Positions 26,800 to 39,536 of a DNA stretch of 64,000 bases are shown piece after piece. The notes beneath the pieces are model-generated. The model was given only the letters and a program-made list of their open reading frames with translations. It did not search any database and was not told where the DNA came from. The stretch is from Ruegeria profundi (lineage in GTDB: Bacteria; Pseudomonadota; Alphaproteobacteria; Rhodobacterales; Rhodobacteraceae), in contig NZ_LQBP01000004.1 of the NCBI RefSeq assembly GCF_001507545.1, forward strand, positions 186,001-250,000, in the 5' to 3' direction. The number at the start of each line of letters is the position of its first letter. Within the stretch, counting starts at the first letter, position 1. Both the position numbers and the translations under genes were made by a program.

Positions 26800-27777
26800 C
26801 TACAGCTCAATATCCAGTGAGACGGGAAAATGGTCAGATGCGGTCAGCAACGCCTGGTGCAAGTCGGTCATGGCGCGACATTTTTCATCTTTGAACGGGT
26901 GCCAAATGCGCCAGACCGGTCGCCGCGCACGCAGGTCTTCGCTGACCATGATGTAGTCCAGTAAAGCCTCAAGATGCTGCCCATTATCAAGGTCAAAACG
27001 GGCCGTTGATGGTATTGGATTCACCTGTCCGGCGTGAGGATCGAACAAGCCAGTCTGCAACAGAATTTCGACCGAGGATCGACCAAAAAGGTTTTCGAAC
27101 TCATCCAACCCCGGCCCGTCATTCAGATCACCCAGCAGGATAACGTGTTCTCCGACAGCGATATGTTGTGAAATCCGGCGCGATAACCACACTGCCTGCG
27201 CAAGTTGTTTGCGGCGGTTTGCGATCGAGATTCGGATTGCCTCATCCCGCGTCTCGGCCCCGTGCGGCGCTTTGGATTTCAGATGCGCACCAATCAGGCG
27301 TAGGTGCACCCCGGATCGTGTCTTAACCGCCAGCTCCATCGGAGGTTTAGAGAATAAAACTCTGTCCTCGGTCGCGTCGATATCCAGGTCAATTCGAAAC
27401 ACATCGTCAAACCGGGGGGCCGTGTCGTCGCCTGCAATCGGATCATGCCTTACGGTCATCACATCGGGGTCGTACAGCAGGGCTAGCTCCTGATGGGTTT
27501 CGTTTGCAAATCCCATCGCCGCATGCGAGGTGCGCAGGTCAAATGCCTCGGCAAAGTTCAGCAAGGCTCGGATGGTATCCTGTGTTCTACCGGTGTTTGG
27601 GGCTTCGACGATCATAAATGCATCTGCGTCAACCGCTGTCAGAACCTTGGCGATGGCCTCAACTTGCTGTGCCTTGGTTATGTTGAGACGACCCGACCAG
27701 CTGTCATTGACGATCAGGTTGTCGTTTCGGTCAAACAAGTTGGCGAACCATTCGATATTATAGGTCGCGAACCGCAT
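26800..27777 (-). CDS. Endonuclease/exonuclease/phosphatase family protein
   Basis: A 325-residue protein of the DNase I-like superfamily. The opening ATYNIEWFANLF holds the first metal-binding residues; LRLIGAHLKSKAP, LLGDLNDGPG (D and N of the active site) and ASDHFPV (the final Asp-His pair) complete the site. Members are nucleases or phosphoesterases; no signal peptide is seen, so it is cytoplasmic. It follows the TerB/DnaJ gene by five bases and is probably co-transcribed with it. Confidence 0.88.
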   Translation of the reverse strand: MRFATYNIEWFANLFDRNDNLIVNDSWSGRLNITKAQQVEAIAKVLTAVDADAFMIVEAPNTGRTQDTIRALLNFAEAFDLRTSHAAMGFANETHQELALLYDPDVMTVRHDPIAGDDTAPRFDDVFRIDLDIDATEDRVLFSKPPMELAVKTRSGVHLRLIGAHLKSKAPHGAETRDEAIRISIANRRKQLAQAVWLSRRISQHIAVGEHVILLGDLNDGPGLDEFENLFGRSSVEILLQTGLFDPHAGQVNPIPSTARFDLDNGQHLEALLDYIMVSEDLRARRPVWRIWHPFKDEKCRAMTDLHQALLTASDHFPVSLDIEL

Positions 27778-27782
27778 CCCTG

Positions 27783-28463
27783 TCAGGCCTGCGCGCCGTT
27801 GATTTCGTCCCACGCGCGATTTATGTCGATCATCTTCTTTTCGGCAAGTCGAATGGCTTCTTCAGGCACCCCGCGCGCCATCATCGCATCAGGATGGGTT
27901 TCACGCACCAACTGCCGCCAGACCTTGCGGATATCTGGCAGTGGCATGTCGCGCGGCACACCCAGAACTGTGTACGGATCACTCGGCGCGTCAGGAACAA
28001 ATCGTGTGCGCAGAGCCAGGAACTGAGCCTCAGTCTGGCCGAAAATCCGGCTGACTTGCTCCAGAAACTCATTCTCGTTCGGATGATAGAACCCATCTGC
28101 CATGGCGATGTGAAAAAGCCCCTCCATCAGATCGCAAAGCGTGGTCGCATCATCTTCGAACATGCGGGCGATTTTTCGGGCGTAATCCTGATATCCGGCG
28201 ACATCGGTTCGGGCCATATCAAAGACGCGGGCCGCGTTGGCTTCGTCCTTGCGCGCAATCTGGAAGACTTCCCGGAACGCGGTAACCTCATCCCGTGTCA
28301 CCTGCCCGTCAGCCTTGGCCATTTTTGCACCCAACGCAATTACCGCAATCGCAAACGCGACCGAGCGTTCGGGCGGAGCGCGCAGTTTTTCAAATACTGC
28401 CGTCAGGCTTTCACCTTGGGAAAGCGCGCTCAGCGCGTCGGATATACGAGTCCAGATCGACAT
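27783..28463 (-). CDS. TerB-region and J-domain protein (DjlA-like)
   Basis: A 226-residue protein with a TerB-like helical region (residues about 30-150; FAIAVIALGAKMAKADGQVTRDE and LFHIAMADGFYHPNE show the paired acidic metal-binding helices) and a C-terminal J domain (about 163-226) with PYTVLGVP and the diagnostic HPD in THPDAM. J domains stimulate DnaK ATPase. Unlike E. coli DjlA there is no N-terminal membrane anchor, so it is likely soluble. It lies directly before the nuclease-like gene in one operon. Confidence 0.9.
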   Translation of the reverse strand: MSIWTRISDALSALSQGESLTAVFEKLRAPPERSVAFAIAVIALGAKMAKADGQVTRDEVTAFREVFQIARKDEANAARVFDMARTDVAGYQDYARKIARMFEDDATTLCDLMEGLFHIAMADGFYHPNENEFLEQVSRIFGQTEAQFLALRTRFVPDAPSDPYTVLGVPRDMPLPDIRKVWRQLVRETHPDAMMARGVPEEAIRLAEKKMIDINRAWDEINGAQA

Positions 28464-28508
28464 AAATGCACCCTATCGCTCTTGTTCACCACTGTCAGGT
28501 GCCACCGA

Positions 28509-28997
28509 TCACCCTGAGGCGAGAATTTTCTGCATCAACAAAAGATCCAAACGTTTTCCCCACTTAAGGCCCACCTCGGGCATATGGCCAACTTGCCTGT
28601 ACCCAAGCGCGGCGTGAAACGCGACCGCACCCGCATTGGCCGATGAAATTCCTGCGACCAGAACGTGTATGCCCTGTTGCCGCGCAGCATCCTCAAGCGC
28701 GGACAGCAAGGCGCGCCCGATCCCCTGCCCACGCGCCTCTGGCGCCAGTTGAATGCTATGCTCGCGGCATTCCGCATATCCCGGCCCGTTTCGAAATGCG
28801 CCATAGGTCGCAAACCCCAGAACCTGTGCGTTTTCTTCCGCCACCAGAAAGGCGGGACCGCGTGCTTGGATATCCTTGGCTACGGCATCAACCTCACGCT
28901 CGTCAGTGGTGAATGTCACCAGCGTTTCGCGAATGATCGTGTTGGTGATTTCCGCGATTGCAGTTGCATCCCCGATCTGGGCTTGACGGATGTTCAT
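28509..28997 (-). CDS. GNAT N-acetyltransferase, phosphinothricin acetyltransferase-like
   Basis: A 162-residue GNAT enzyme. The N-terminus MNIRQAQIGDATAIAEITN and the acetyl-CoA loop PEARGQGIGRALL are clear, with GYRQVGHMPEVGLKWGKRLDLLLMQK at the end, typical of the PAT/Bar branch that acetylates phosphinothricin or related amino compounds such as methionine sulfoximine. The physiological substrate is unknown. Its start overlaps the upstream VOC gene stop by four bases (ATGA). Confidence 0.88.
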   Translation of the reverse strand: MNIRQAQIGDATAIAEITNTIIRETLVTFTTDEREVDAVAKDIQARGPAFLVAEENAQVLGFATYGAFRNGPGYAECREHSIQLAPEARGQGIGRALLSALEDAARQQGIHVLVAGISSANAGAVAFHAALGYRQVGHMPEVGLKWGKRLDLLLMQKILASG

Positions 28998-29596
28998 TCC
29001 AGGACACGCGGACCATGAGGCGTTTCAAATTCAGCACGCAACGCGGCTGGACCGGTGTCAAACACCACGGTTTCCAAATCTCCGATCAAGCGCGCCAGAT
29101 CCAGAGCGTCGGGGTGGAAAACCACCAGTCGCTTTAGGCGGCAGCCGCTGTCTTCAAGCATTTTGGCCGGGTGAAGATCACCATGCCATCGGATCAGTGC
29201 CGGAAACAGGTTATCGAAAGGCAACCGCCCATTGGGGGGCACCGCCATTTGCCACCTTAGCGCGCCTCGGGCCAGCTCGACCGGCTTTCCTGCATCATCG
29301 GGCAAGATGGACAATGCCGCATCAATGTCCGAGACCCGACAAATCCAGTTTGTCAGCCGGGCTGAGCCAGAAAACCGGTCAAGGTCAAACCACCGAGTAG
29401 GCTGTGGCTGGGGCGCATTGGGGTCGATTGCAATCGCCTCAAGGTACAATCCATCGCGCAACCCCAGCAGACGGTTATGCGTGCCAAAAGTTTCATGTTT
29501 GCCGCCACCCTGAAGCGGCACCCCCAAGGCGTGTTCGACATAAGCGGCTGCCTGTTCCAGTGTCTCACCCGCAACGGCCAAATGATCCAGCAACAC
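28994..29596 (-). CDS. VOC family (glyoxalase-like) protein
   Basis: A 200-residue protein of the glyoxalase-like, PF13468-type branch of the vicinal-oxygen-chelate superfamily. Seen: LDHLAVAGETLEQAAAYVEHALGV, the H-containing KHETFGTHNRLLGL, YLEAIAIDP, and LFPALIRWHGDLHPA. The H/E residues could form the usual metal site. Function and substrate unknown. Coupled to the acetyltransferase gene, so the two may share a substrate class. Confidence 0.82.
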   Translation of the reverse strand: MLLDHLAVAGETLEQAAAYVEHALGVPLQGGGKHETFGTHNRLLGLRDGLYLEAIAIDPNAPQPQPTRWFDLDRFSGSARLTNWICRVSDIDAALSILPDDAGKPVELARGALRWQMAVPPNGRLPFDNLFPALIRWHGDLHPAKMLEDSGCRLKRLVVFHPDALDLARLIGDLETVVFDTGPAALRAEFETPHGPRVLE

Positions 29597-29610
29597 GTGC
29601 GACCTCCATC

Positions 29611-29640
29611 AAAAACGACCAGACCCGTATGGATCTGGTC
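29611..29640 (-). terminator. Intrinsic terminator of scpA
   Basis: On the minus strand, GACCAGATCC and GGGTCTGGTC form a 10-bp stem with one mismatch and a four-base loop, followed by GTTTTTG. It lies about 60 bases after the scpA stop. A second perfect hairpin without a useful T tract (GATTTTTC/GAAAAATC, 29671-29689) sits between. Confidence 0.75.
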
Positions 29641-29698
29641 GCATGTACCCACCACTTGCAGAGATCACAAGATTTTTCAGAGAAAAATCCGGCTGATC

Positions 29699-31825
<2,127 letters not shown>

Positions 31826-31993
31826 GGCGATTTCCTTTTCTTTATTCGGGTCGCGTCGGAAGGTCATCCGCGCGATGTGATATCCGACAGGGCCGGTTCA
31901 GGCCCGGTCAAACGCAAGTTTTTGAACGCCGGGTGCATTTCGTCGGTCGCATTCACAAACACAGGGGCTATATTCAACTCAACAGGAGGACTT

Positions 31994-32440
31994 ATGACAC
32001 GAACGCTTGCCCTTGTTTTCTTGGTACTATTCCCGCTGGCCGCAGTGGCTGCCGACGGGTCTGCACCGGCAGAGGATGACTTCGTCCGGCCCGTTGGCGA
32101 CAGCGAACTCAGCGAGTTTCTGTGGGTCAGTCGACCCATCATCGTCTTCGCCGACACACCCGCCGACCCCCGGTTCCAGCAACAGATCGACATGCTGGTC
32201 GAAGGCGAGGCAGCCATGCGTGATCGCGATGTGGTCGTGCTGACAGATACAGACCCGGCCGCGCGCTCTCCGATCCGATCGGAACTGCGGCCGCGCGGGT
32301 TCCAGATGGTGTTCGTCGACAAGGACGGTGTGGTCAAACTGCGCAAACCCGCACCATGGAGCGTGCGCGAGATTGGCCGTTCAATCGACAAGACGCCTCT
32401 GCGCGAACGCGAGATCCGCGAACGACGCGAGGGCGGGTGA
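31994..32440 (+). CDS. DUF4174 family exported protein
   Basis: A 148-residue protein with a signal peptide (cleavage about residue 20, AVA-AD) and a DUF4174 domain, a thioredoxin-like fold: PIIVFADTPADPRFQQQIDML, RDRDVVVLTDTDP, LRPRGFQMVFVDKDGVVKLRK, and PWSVREIGRSIDKTPLREREI. The domain usually lacks a CxxC redox pair, and there is none here. A very strong ribosome-binding site (AGGAGG) precedes the ATG. It is divergent from scpA and convergent with pccA. Confidence 0.88.
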   Translation: MTRTLALVFLVLFPLAAVAADGSAPAEDDFVRPVGDSELSEFLWVSRPIIVFADTPADPRFQQQIDMLVEGEAAMRDRDVVVLTDTDPAARSPIRSELRPRGFQMVFVDKDGVVKLRKPAPWSVREIGRSIDKTPLREREIRERREGG

Positions 32441-32507
32441 ACGGCCTCACCACGCCCGGCGCGACGCGCCGGGACCATCCGGAGATATGGCGAACACAAG
32501 GTCATGG

Positions 32508-34553
<2,046 letters not shown>

Positions 34554-34587
34554 GGAACGTCCTTTGTCTTGGTGTTTTGGAAACGCG

Positions 34588-34625
34588 AAACGCCGCCACA
34601 GGGTTTTAGCCCCATGACGGCGTTT
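34588..34625 (-). terminator. Stem-loop after the small lipoprotein gene
   Basis: AAACGCCG (34588) pairs with CGGCGTTT (34618), with a smaller inner stem (GGG/CCC). On the minus strand it follows the 34668-34871 gene and precedes pccA. The downstream sequence has only a short, interrupted T-run, so it may be a weak terminator or an mRNA-stabilising hairpin. Confidence 0.4.
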
Positions 34626-34667
34626 TGCGCGATTACGGTCAGGACGACAGGCGCCCCGAAGATTGTA

Positions 34668-34871
34668 TTAGTAACAGTTCCGTTGTGTTTTGCAGAATAG
34701 CACGTTGCCGGCGGCACCCACCGCGGCACCGACGAACGGATCGGCGTTGAGGACCGCCGCGCCCAGCGCGCCTGCGCCCCCGCCCAACAGCGCCTGTTCG
34801 CCGGTCGAGTCACCACAGGCCGCGAGGCTCGTACAGGTCGCAACGGCCAGGAAGAATTTTGAGAATCGCAT
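34668..34871 (-). CDS. Small glycine-zipper lipoprotein
   Basis: A 67-residue lipoprotein; lipobox LAAC at about residues 16-19. The mature region holds a glycine zipper, GGGAGALGAAVLNADPFVGAAVGAAGN, shown here as alternating glycine and alanine, and two further cysteines near the C-terminus. Such proteins associate with the outer membrane. It lies upstream of pccA on the same strand. The much longer ORF spanning this gene and the porin in another frame is an artefact. Confidence 0.7.
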   Translation of the reverse strand: MRFSKFFLAVATCTSLAACGDSTGEQALLGGGAGALGAAVLNADPFVGAAVGAAGNVLFCKTQRNCY

Positions 34872-34993
34872 ACGCTCTGCCTCTTTTCAGTTATTGATTC
34901 ACTGAAGCGCAGATGCAGCAACCGGGGGTTGATATTCAATAACAAGCGCGGTTTTTTCGGGTTTTGCGCAGGTTTATGCCGTAGGTCGCGCGC

Positions 34994-35040
34994 AAAGAAA
35001 AACGCGGGCAAGACGTTGTGGGTTTCACAAGCCTGCCCGC
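34994..35040 (-). terminator. Intrinsic terminator without an obvious gene
   Basis: On the minus strand, a 7-bp stem GCGGGCA/TGCCCGC with an inner TTGTG/CACAA stem is followed by GTTTTTCTTT. No protein gene on the minus strand ends just before it: the next feature to the right is the plus-strand porin. It therefore points to an unannotated minus-strand transcript in 35041-35512, or insulates the lipoprotein gene. Confidence 0.65.
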
Positions 35041-35512
35041 GCAAGGAAGGGGTACGGAATAGTAGGTGCTTGTGCGGCGCAGGCAAAGTAGAGCCGCACG
35101 GCACAGGTAGAATGCACGCGGCGTAACAGGCGGCAAAGACTGAAGTGTTACCTGTTGGGATTCCGGCTGGAATCTGCCCATGCAACAAAACGCCGCGCAA
35201 ATTAGTGCCGAGAGAAATAGACCTCGACGCACATGCCCCAAGGCGCGTCACCGTCACAATTCTGTTACACGCGGCGACAATCACAGCACGCTGCAAAATT
35301 ACGTTAACGCTATCAGTCTTCAGCAATTCGGCAGGAATTTTCGGTGGTAACAGGGTTTTAGCAGTGGCCATCACAGCAGCGTGATTTTTAATCAAGAAAT
35401 TCGCACATTTCCTTGAATTATAAATAGTTTTTCGTCTCAGTCTCGTGATTTCCTTGAATAACCGCTGCGTGAAAATGTGCGCGTGCATAATTGCACACAA
35501 GGAAACACCCAA
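35041..35512. other. Long intergenic region upstream of the porin
   Basis: About 470 bases with no convincing gene. Three short ORFs overlap each other and read like noise. The right end should carry the porin promoter and a leader; GTGCA TAAT TGCAC (35483-35496) is a palindrome just before the porin ribosome-binding site (AAGGAA, 35499). The left end abuts the minus-strand terminator, so a minus-strand small RNA may start somewhere around 35250-35400. Confidence 0.5.
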
Positions 35513-36664
35513 ATGAAAAGACGAAATACGAAGGCAATCCTGCTCACTGCAACAGTACTGAGTGCAACGAGCACGCTTGCCTTTGCCGAAGACGCACAAA
35601 CCCAAGCCGAGCTGGAAGCTCTGCGCGCCCGGGTTGAAGCTCTCGAAGCCAATAGCGCCGGTTCCGGAACCGGGGATCTTCGTGTCGGTAGCACATCCTT
35701 GGATGTCTACGGCTACGTCAAAGCCGACTTCTTCTATGACTTCGACTTTGATCAAGGCGACACGGCCTTCGTGAACGTTATCGGTGAACCCACTGCCGCG
35801 ACCAACGGAAAATTTGGTGCCACAGTTCGCCAATCGCGGGTCGGATTGCGCACTCTCACGCCCAGCGACATCGGCGACATCGGTGGACAGTTGGAAGTTG
35901 ACCTGTTTGGCTCGAGCGGTACTGCCGAATTCCGGATACGCCATGCCAATATCACGATCGGCGACCACTGGTTGATCGGTCAGACCTGGACGAACTTCAT
36001 GGCGCTGGACTCTTATCCCCGCACGGTTGAATTCAACGGACCTGTTGGCGTTCTGTTTGCCCGGACACCGCAGGTGCGCTACACCGGCAAACTCGGCGCT
36101 CACACCACGTTCACCGCGTCTGTGGAAGAAAACGTCGGCTCCTCGAACTCGGATGACCCTGTTCTGACGGCCGCTGTTGAGTTCAAAAACGATAAGTATA
36201 GCGCCCGCGCGGCTGCCCTCTACAGCAAGGCAAAGTCGGGCAATACCGAGGTTGACCAAACCGGCTTCACTGTCGGTGCCACGGCCAAACTCTGGAAAGG
36301 TGGGCTTTTCACGGCCAACTACACCGACGGTGAGGCAATTGGCCCGTACCTGATCGGTGGCGGTGATGCGATCGTTGGCGGCCGGGCCAACGACGCGGAC
36401 GGCTACTCGCTTGAGCTCCGCCAGGACATAGGGGAAAAACTGAACATCGGTATCGCCTATGGTAGCGAAGACTATGACCTTGCGAGCTCGACCGGTACGC
36501 TGGCTTTCACCGAACTCGAAACGATCCACGTCAACGCGTTCTACAAAGCCACGGATAACCTGACCCTGAGCGCCGAATACTTCTACGGCGAGCGGAATGA
36601 CGCGCCTACGGGCCGGGATTTCGACGGCGACCGTATTCAGCTTGCCGCGCAGCTGAACTTCTAA
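35513..36664 (+). CDS. Outer-membrane porin, DcaP-like
   Basis: A 383-residue outer-membrane protein. The signal peptide ends at about residue 25 (AFA-ED); a short coiled coil follows (AQTQAELEALRARVEALEAN), as in DcaP-type trimeric porins, then a barrel of alternating strands starting LDVYGYVKADFFYDF and ending DRIQLAAQLNF with a terminal phenylalanine. DcaP-like porins take up anionic small molecules such as dicarboxylates, which would suit a propionate/dicarboxylate region, but this is inference. A strong terminator follows. Confidence 0.88.
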   Translation: MKRRNTKAILLTATVLSATSTLAFAEDAQTQAELEALRARVEALEANSAGSGTGDLRVGSTSLDVYGYVKADFFYDFDFDQGDTAFVNVIGEPTAATNGKFGATVRQSRVGLRTLTPSDIGDIGGQLEVDLFGSSGTAEFRIRHANITIGDHWLIGQTWTNFMALDSYPRTVEFNGPVGVLFARTPQVRYTGKLGAHTTFTASVEENVGSSNSDDPVLTAAVEFKNDKYSARAAALYSKAKSGNTEVDQTGFTVGATAKLWKGGLFTANYTDGEAIGPYLIGGGDAIVGGRANDADGYSLELRQDIGEKLNIGIAYGSEDYDLASSTGTLAFTELETIHVNAFYKATDNLTLSAEYFYGERNDAPTGRDFDGDRIQLAAQLNF

Positions 36665-36677
36665 GCACACAGCCCTG

Positions 36678-36705
36678 CCCTGCCCGACACCGGGCAGGGT
36701 TTTTT
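36678..36705 (+). terminator. Intrinsic terminator of the porin gene
   Basis: A perfect 9-bp stem CCCTGCCCG/CGGGCAGGG with an ACAC loop is followed by six T residues, 14 bases after the porin stop. Confidence 0.93.
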
Positions 36706-36751
36706 CCGAAGACACGTTCGGGTGGGTATGCACTACAGCGGCCTGCACGGC

Positions 36752-37105
36752 TTAACGCACCTCGTTGAAAATATCCGGAAACGATATGCGCGCCGCGTCC
36801 ACATCTATCACCAGCAAGGCCTCGTAGCTGGCCGGATCAAACGGATCTTCGGCAGCAATGACTTCGCGCTCGAATAGCCAACTCAGCCGACCCGCGTCCA
36901 AGTTGCCGCGTTCGAAAGGTTGGTCGCCAAAATGCTGCCACAGCGCCTCCATGAAGGCCGCATCGGCACGACGGTCTGCGGGCTTGCGATCCCGGAACCG
37001 TTCGCGCCGAGAGATCGGCGTGATACCTTTTGGGTTGGCACGGCGAATAGTGAACTGAAAATCGGTTCCGGGAAGCCGTCCGGGGAATCCACGGTGTTTC
37101 AGCAT
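36752..37105 (-). CDS. Conserved hypothetical protein, 117 residues
   Basis: A soluble-looking 117-residue protein without signal peptide. Basic N-terminal half (FTIRRANPKGITPISRRERF), then a helical acidic half (AAFMEALWQHFGDQPFERGNLDAGRLSWLFER, DPFDPASYEALLVIDVDAARISF). I do not recognise a family. Its ATG at 37105 lies inside the last codons of the small ORF at 37099-37233 and has AGGTGG upstream, so it is translated as the third gene of a small operon behind pccB. A longer frame runs back over the preceding genes and is not credible. Confidence 0.65.
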   Translation of the reverse strand: MLKHRGFPGRLPGTDFQFTIRRANPKGITPISRRERFRDRKPADRRADAAFMEALWQHFGDQPFERGNLDAGRLSWLFEREVIAAEDPFDPASYEALLVIDVDAARISFPDIFNEVR

Positions 37106-37233
37106 ATCGCCACCTTTTTGTCGATCATATAAAGGGAAACATGCCCGTTCCCCCACGCAGACAGAATCATTATGCGCACCTCCAAAGCCGCATTTGGTTT
37201 CAGAAACGTCCGGTTTTTTCGAAAACGTTTCAT
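37099..37233 (-). CDS. Coupled small ORF, 44 residues
   Basis: A 44-codon frame starting MKRFRKNRTFLKPNAALEV and ending SLYMIDKKVAIC. Its ATG is two bases after the stop of the upstream gene (37236-37643), and its stop overlaps the start of the next gene (37105), the classic layout of translational coupling on both sides. The N-terminus is very basic. No family recognised. It may be a true small protein or a leader-type ORF that hands ribosomes to the next gene. Confidence 0.45.
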   Translation of the reverse strand: MKRFRKNRTFLKPNAALEVRIMILSAWGNGHVSLYMIDKKVAIC

Positions 37234-37235
37234 GG

Positions 37236-37643
37236 TCAGAAGCCCTCCCAGATACATTGGGATTGCTCCAGCCGATAGGCTTCGAAGAACTGAGTTGCAT
37301 CGGGCGCCGACCGCCCGAATTCGATAGGCCGGTCAGACAGAGAAATAACAACCCGCGCCGGTTCGAGATCGTATTTGGCGACATAGGCGACCGCAAGCGT
37401 CTGACACAAATGCGCCATATCGACCGAGGCCACATCATATCCGATCCGCCCCACCGTCGAACCGATCTTGGGCGCGATAAATCGAAACCTGACCCACAGC
37501 TCACCCGGACTGTTGTCCAGCAGCACATCGGTCAGATGTACGGGCTGTCCAGACGGCACCGGCAACAGGTTTTCGGATTTGGCGAAGGCAGGGTTGACGC
37601 ATGAAAGACATATCAGAGCAAGAGCGCGACCCCAGACCTGCAA
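37236..37643 (-). CDS. Exported protein, DUF6497-like
   Basis: A 135-residue protein with a signal peptide (GRALALICLSCVNPAFA-KS). The mature part runs ENLLPVPSGQPVHLTDVLLDN, LWVRFRFIAPKIG, DVASVDMAHLCQTLAVAYV and VISLSDRPIEFG, and resembles the DUF6497 family found in Rhodobacterales. The function is unknown. I choose a TTG start at 37643 because AGGAG lies eight bases upstream and the signal peptide then begins properly; the longer ORF lacks a site. A promoter is predicted at 37719-37746. Confidence 0.7.
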   Translation of the reverse strand: MQVWGRALALICLSCVNPAFAKSENLLPVPSGQPVHLTDVLLDNSPGELWVRFRFIAPKIGSTVGRIGYDVASVDMAHLCQTLAVAYVAKYDLEPARVVISLSDRPIEFGRSAPDATQFFEAYRLEQSQCIWEGF

Positions 37644-37718
37644 GGTGCAGGCTCCTCTCTCCGGGGTCGCGCGCGCTTGGCTTAAGGCCCGCGCTTTTCT
37701 ATGTCTGATAGGGCTATT

Positions 37719-37746
37719 CATTTATCAGCTTTATTCTCTATGTCAA
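37719..37746 (-). promoter_or_regulatory. Predicted sigma-70 promoter for the three-gene operon
   Basis: On the minus strand a perfect TTGACA -35 (37741-37746) is followed after 16 bases by TAAATG (37719-37724). It lies between the pccB stop and the DUF6497-like start, so that operon can be expressed separately from pccB. Confidence 0.5.
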
Positions 37747-37820
37747 ACGCTCTGGTTGTCCCGCCTGCCACGGTTTGCACGCACAGCGTTCTGCTACCGA
37801 CGCACCCGTCGCGTTTTCCT

Positions 37821-39353
37821 CTACAGCGGAATATTGTCGTGCTTTTTCCACGGGTTTTTCAGTTTCTTGTTGCGAAGACTCGCAAATGCGCGGGACACAC
37901 GGCGGCGGGTGGATTGGGGCATAATCACCTCGTCAATAAAACCACGCTCAGCCGCAACGAATGGGTTGGCGAAGCGGTTTTCGTAGTCTTGCGCGTGCTG
38001 CGCGATTTTCTCATCGTTGCCCAGATCGGCGCGGTGGATGATCTCGGTCGCGCCTTTGGCCCCCATCACAGCGATCTCGGCTGTGGGCCAGGCATAGTTG
38101 AAATCACCACGCAGATGCTTTGAAGCCATAACGTCATATGCGCCACCATAGGCCTTGCGGGTGATAACAGTGACCTTCGGAACCGTCGCCTCGCCATAGG
38201 CAAACAACAGCTTGGCGCCATGCTTGATGACACCGCCATATTCTTGCGATGTCCCCGGCAAAAAGCCCGGCACATCCACGAAAGTCAGGATCGGAATTTC
38301 GAAACAGTCGCAGAACCGCACGAAGCGCGCGGCCTTGCGGCTGCTGTCGATGTCCAGGCAGCCGGCCAACACCATCGGCTGGTTCGCCACGACCCCAACG
38401 GTCTGTCCCTCCAGCCGGATAAAACCGGTGATGATGTTCTTGGCGTAGTCTTCCTGAATTTCGTAGAAATCACCCTCATCCGCCACCTTGGTGATCAGCT
38501 CTTTCATGTCATAGGGAGTGTTCGGATTGTCCGGGATCAGAGTATCCAGCGAGGTTTCGACCCGTTCCGGGCTGTCAAAGAAGGGACGCACCGGGGGCTT
38601 TTCACGGTTGTTCAGCGGTAGGAAATCGACAAGACGGCGTACTTCGGCCAGTGCTTCGACATCATTCTCGAACGCGCCATCGGCGACCGAGGATTTCTTT
38701 GTGTGGGTCGATGCGCCGCCCAGTTCTTCGGCGGTGACAACTTCGTTGGTAACGGTTTTTACGACGTCGGGGCCGGTCACGAACATGTACGACGTGTCTT
38801 TGACCATAAAGATAAAATCGGTCATTGCCGGGCTGTAAACCGCGCCACCAGCGCAGGGCCCCATGATGACGCTGATCTGCGGCACCACGCCCGACGCCAT
38901 GATGTTCCGCTGGAACACCTCGGCATAACCCGCCAGCGACGCCACGCCTTCTTGGATTCGCGCCCCGCCCGAGTCGTTGATCCCGATAACCGGCGCGCCA
39001 TTCTGGATCGCCATATCCATGATCTTGCAGATTTTCTGCGCGTGGGTTTCCGACAGCGATCCGCCGAACACGGTGAAATCCTGGCTGAACACATACACCA
39101 TCCGGCCATTGATCGTACCCCAGCCGGTCACCACGCCATCGCCCGCAGGTTTTTGATTTTCCATCCCAAAATCTGTGCAGCGGTGGCTGACGAACATATC
39201 GAACTCTTCGAAACTGCCTTCATCCAACAGCAGGTCGATACGTTCGCGCGCGGTCAGCTTACCGCGGCCGTGCTGTGCGTCGATGCGCTTTTGCCCACCG
39301 CCCAGCCGTGCTTCGTTGCGACGGTTTTCAAGCTCTGTCAGGATGTCTTTCAT
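37821..39353 (-). CDS. pccB: Propionyl-CoA carboxylase beta subunit (carboxyltransferase)
   Basis: A 510-residue crotonase-fold carboxyltransferase that moves the carboxyl group from biotin on PccA to propionyl-CoA. Seen: the family opening ([21 protein letters not shown]), the N-terminal oxyanion region [32 protein letters not shown], and the C-terminal acyl-CoA/biotin region DVPGFLPGT and [13 protein letters not shown]. The start at 39353 has GGGGA upstream; the longer frame would run into the regulatory region. The promoter region carries TTTGCAAA-type motifs recognised by PccR homologues. Confidence 0.96.
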   Translation of the reverse strand: MKDILTELENRRNEARLGGGQKRIDAQHGRGKLTARERIDLLLDEGSFEEFDMFVSHRCTDFGMENQKPAGDGVVTGWGTINGRMVYVFSQDFTVFGGSLSETHAQKICKIMDMAIQNGAPVIGINDSGGARIQEGVASLAGYAEVFQRNIMASGVVPQISVIMGPCAGGAVYSPAMTDFIFMVKDTSYMFVTGPDVVKTVTNEVVTAEELGGASTHTKKSSVADGAFENDVEALAEVRRLVDFLPLNNREKPPVRPFFDSPERVETSLDTLIPDNPNTPYDMKELITKVADEGDFYEIQEDYAKNIITGFIRLEGQTVGVVANQPMVLAGCLDIDSSRKAARFVRFCDCFEIPILTFVDVPGFLPGTSQEYGGVIKHGAKLLFAYGEATVPKVTVITRKAYGGAYDVMASKHLRGDFNYAWPTAEIAVMGAKGATEIIHRADLGNDEKIAQHAQDYENRFANPFVAAERGFIDEVIMPQSTRRRVSRAFASLRNKKLKNPWKKHDNIPL

Positions 39354-39425
39354 GGCGCTAATCCCCTGTGAATTTTGCGCGACACTATACCCAGACGCGC
39401 CTAACCCAAAGCGTCTTTCGGCAAA

Positions 39426-39464
39426 TTTGCAAATGTTTGAAAACTTACAGCTGGAAAACTGTAA
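39426..39464. promoter_or_regulatory. Putative PccR-type operator upstream of pccB
   Basis: TTTGCAAA at 39426-39433 and TTTGAAAA at 39436-39443 lie ten bases apart (one helical turn), followed by an inverted repeat TTACAG-N8-CTGTAA (39445-39464). TTTGCAAA is the core described for the PccR regulator of Rhodobacter sphaeroides, and a PccR homologue is encoded 1.3 kb away. The region is shared with the divergent MFS gene. Confidence 0.6.
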
Positions 39465-39536
39465 ATTAGCTAATCTATCTCTTTCAGTCACGTTCTTGCA
39501 TGGCATTCCTTGTTGAGCTTAATGTACACGTGAACC

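Noticed and set aside
34936..35241. 101-codon minus-strand ORF left of the porin
   Set aside because: It reads straight through the strong hairpin terminator at 34994-35040 and its codon use is unlike its neighbours.
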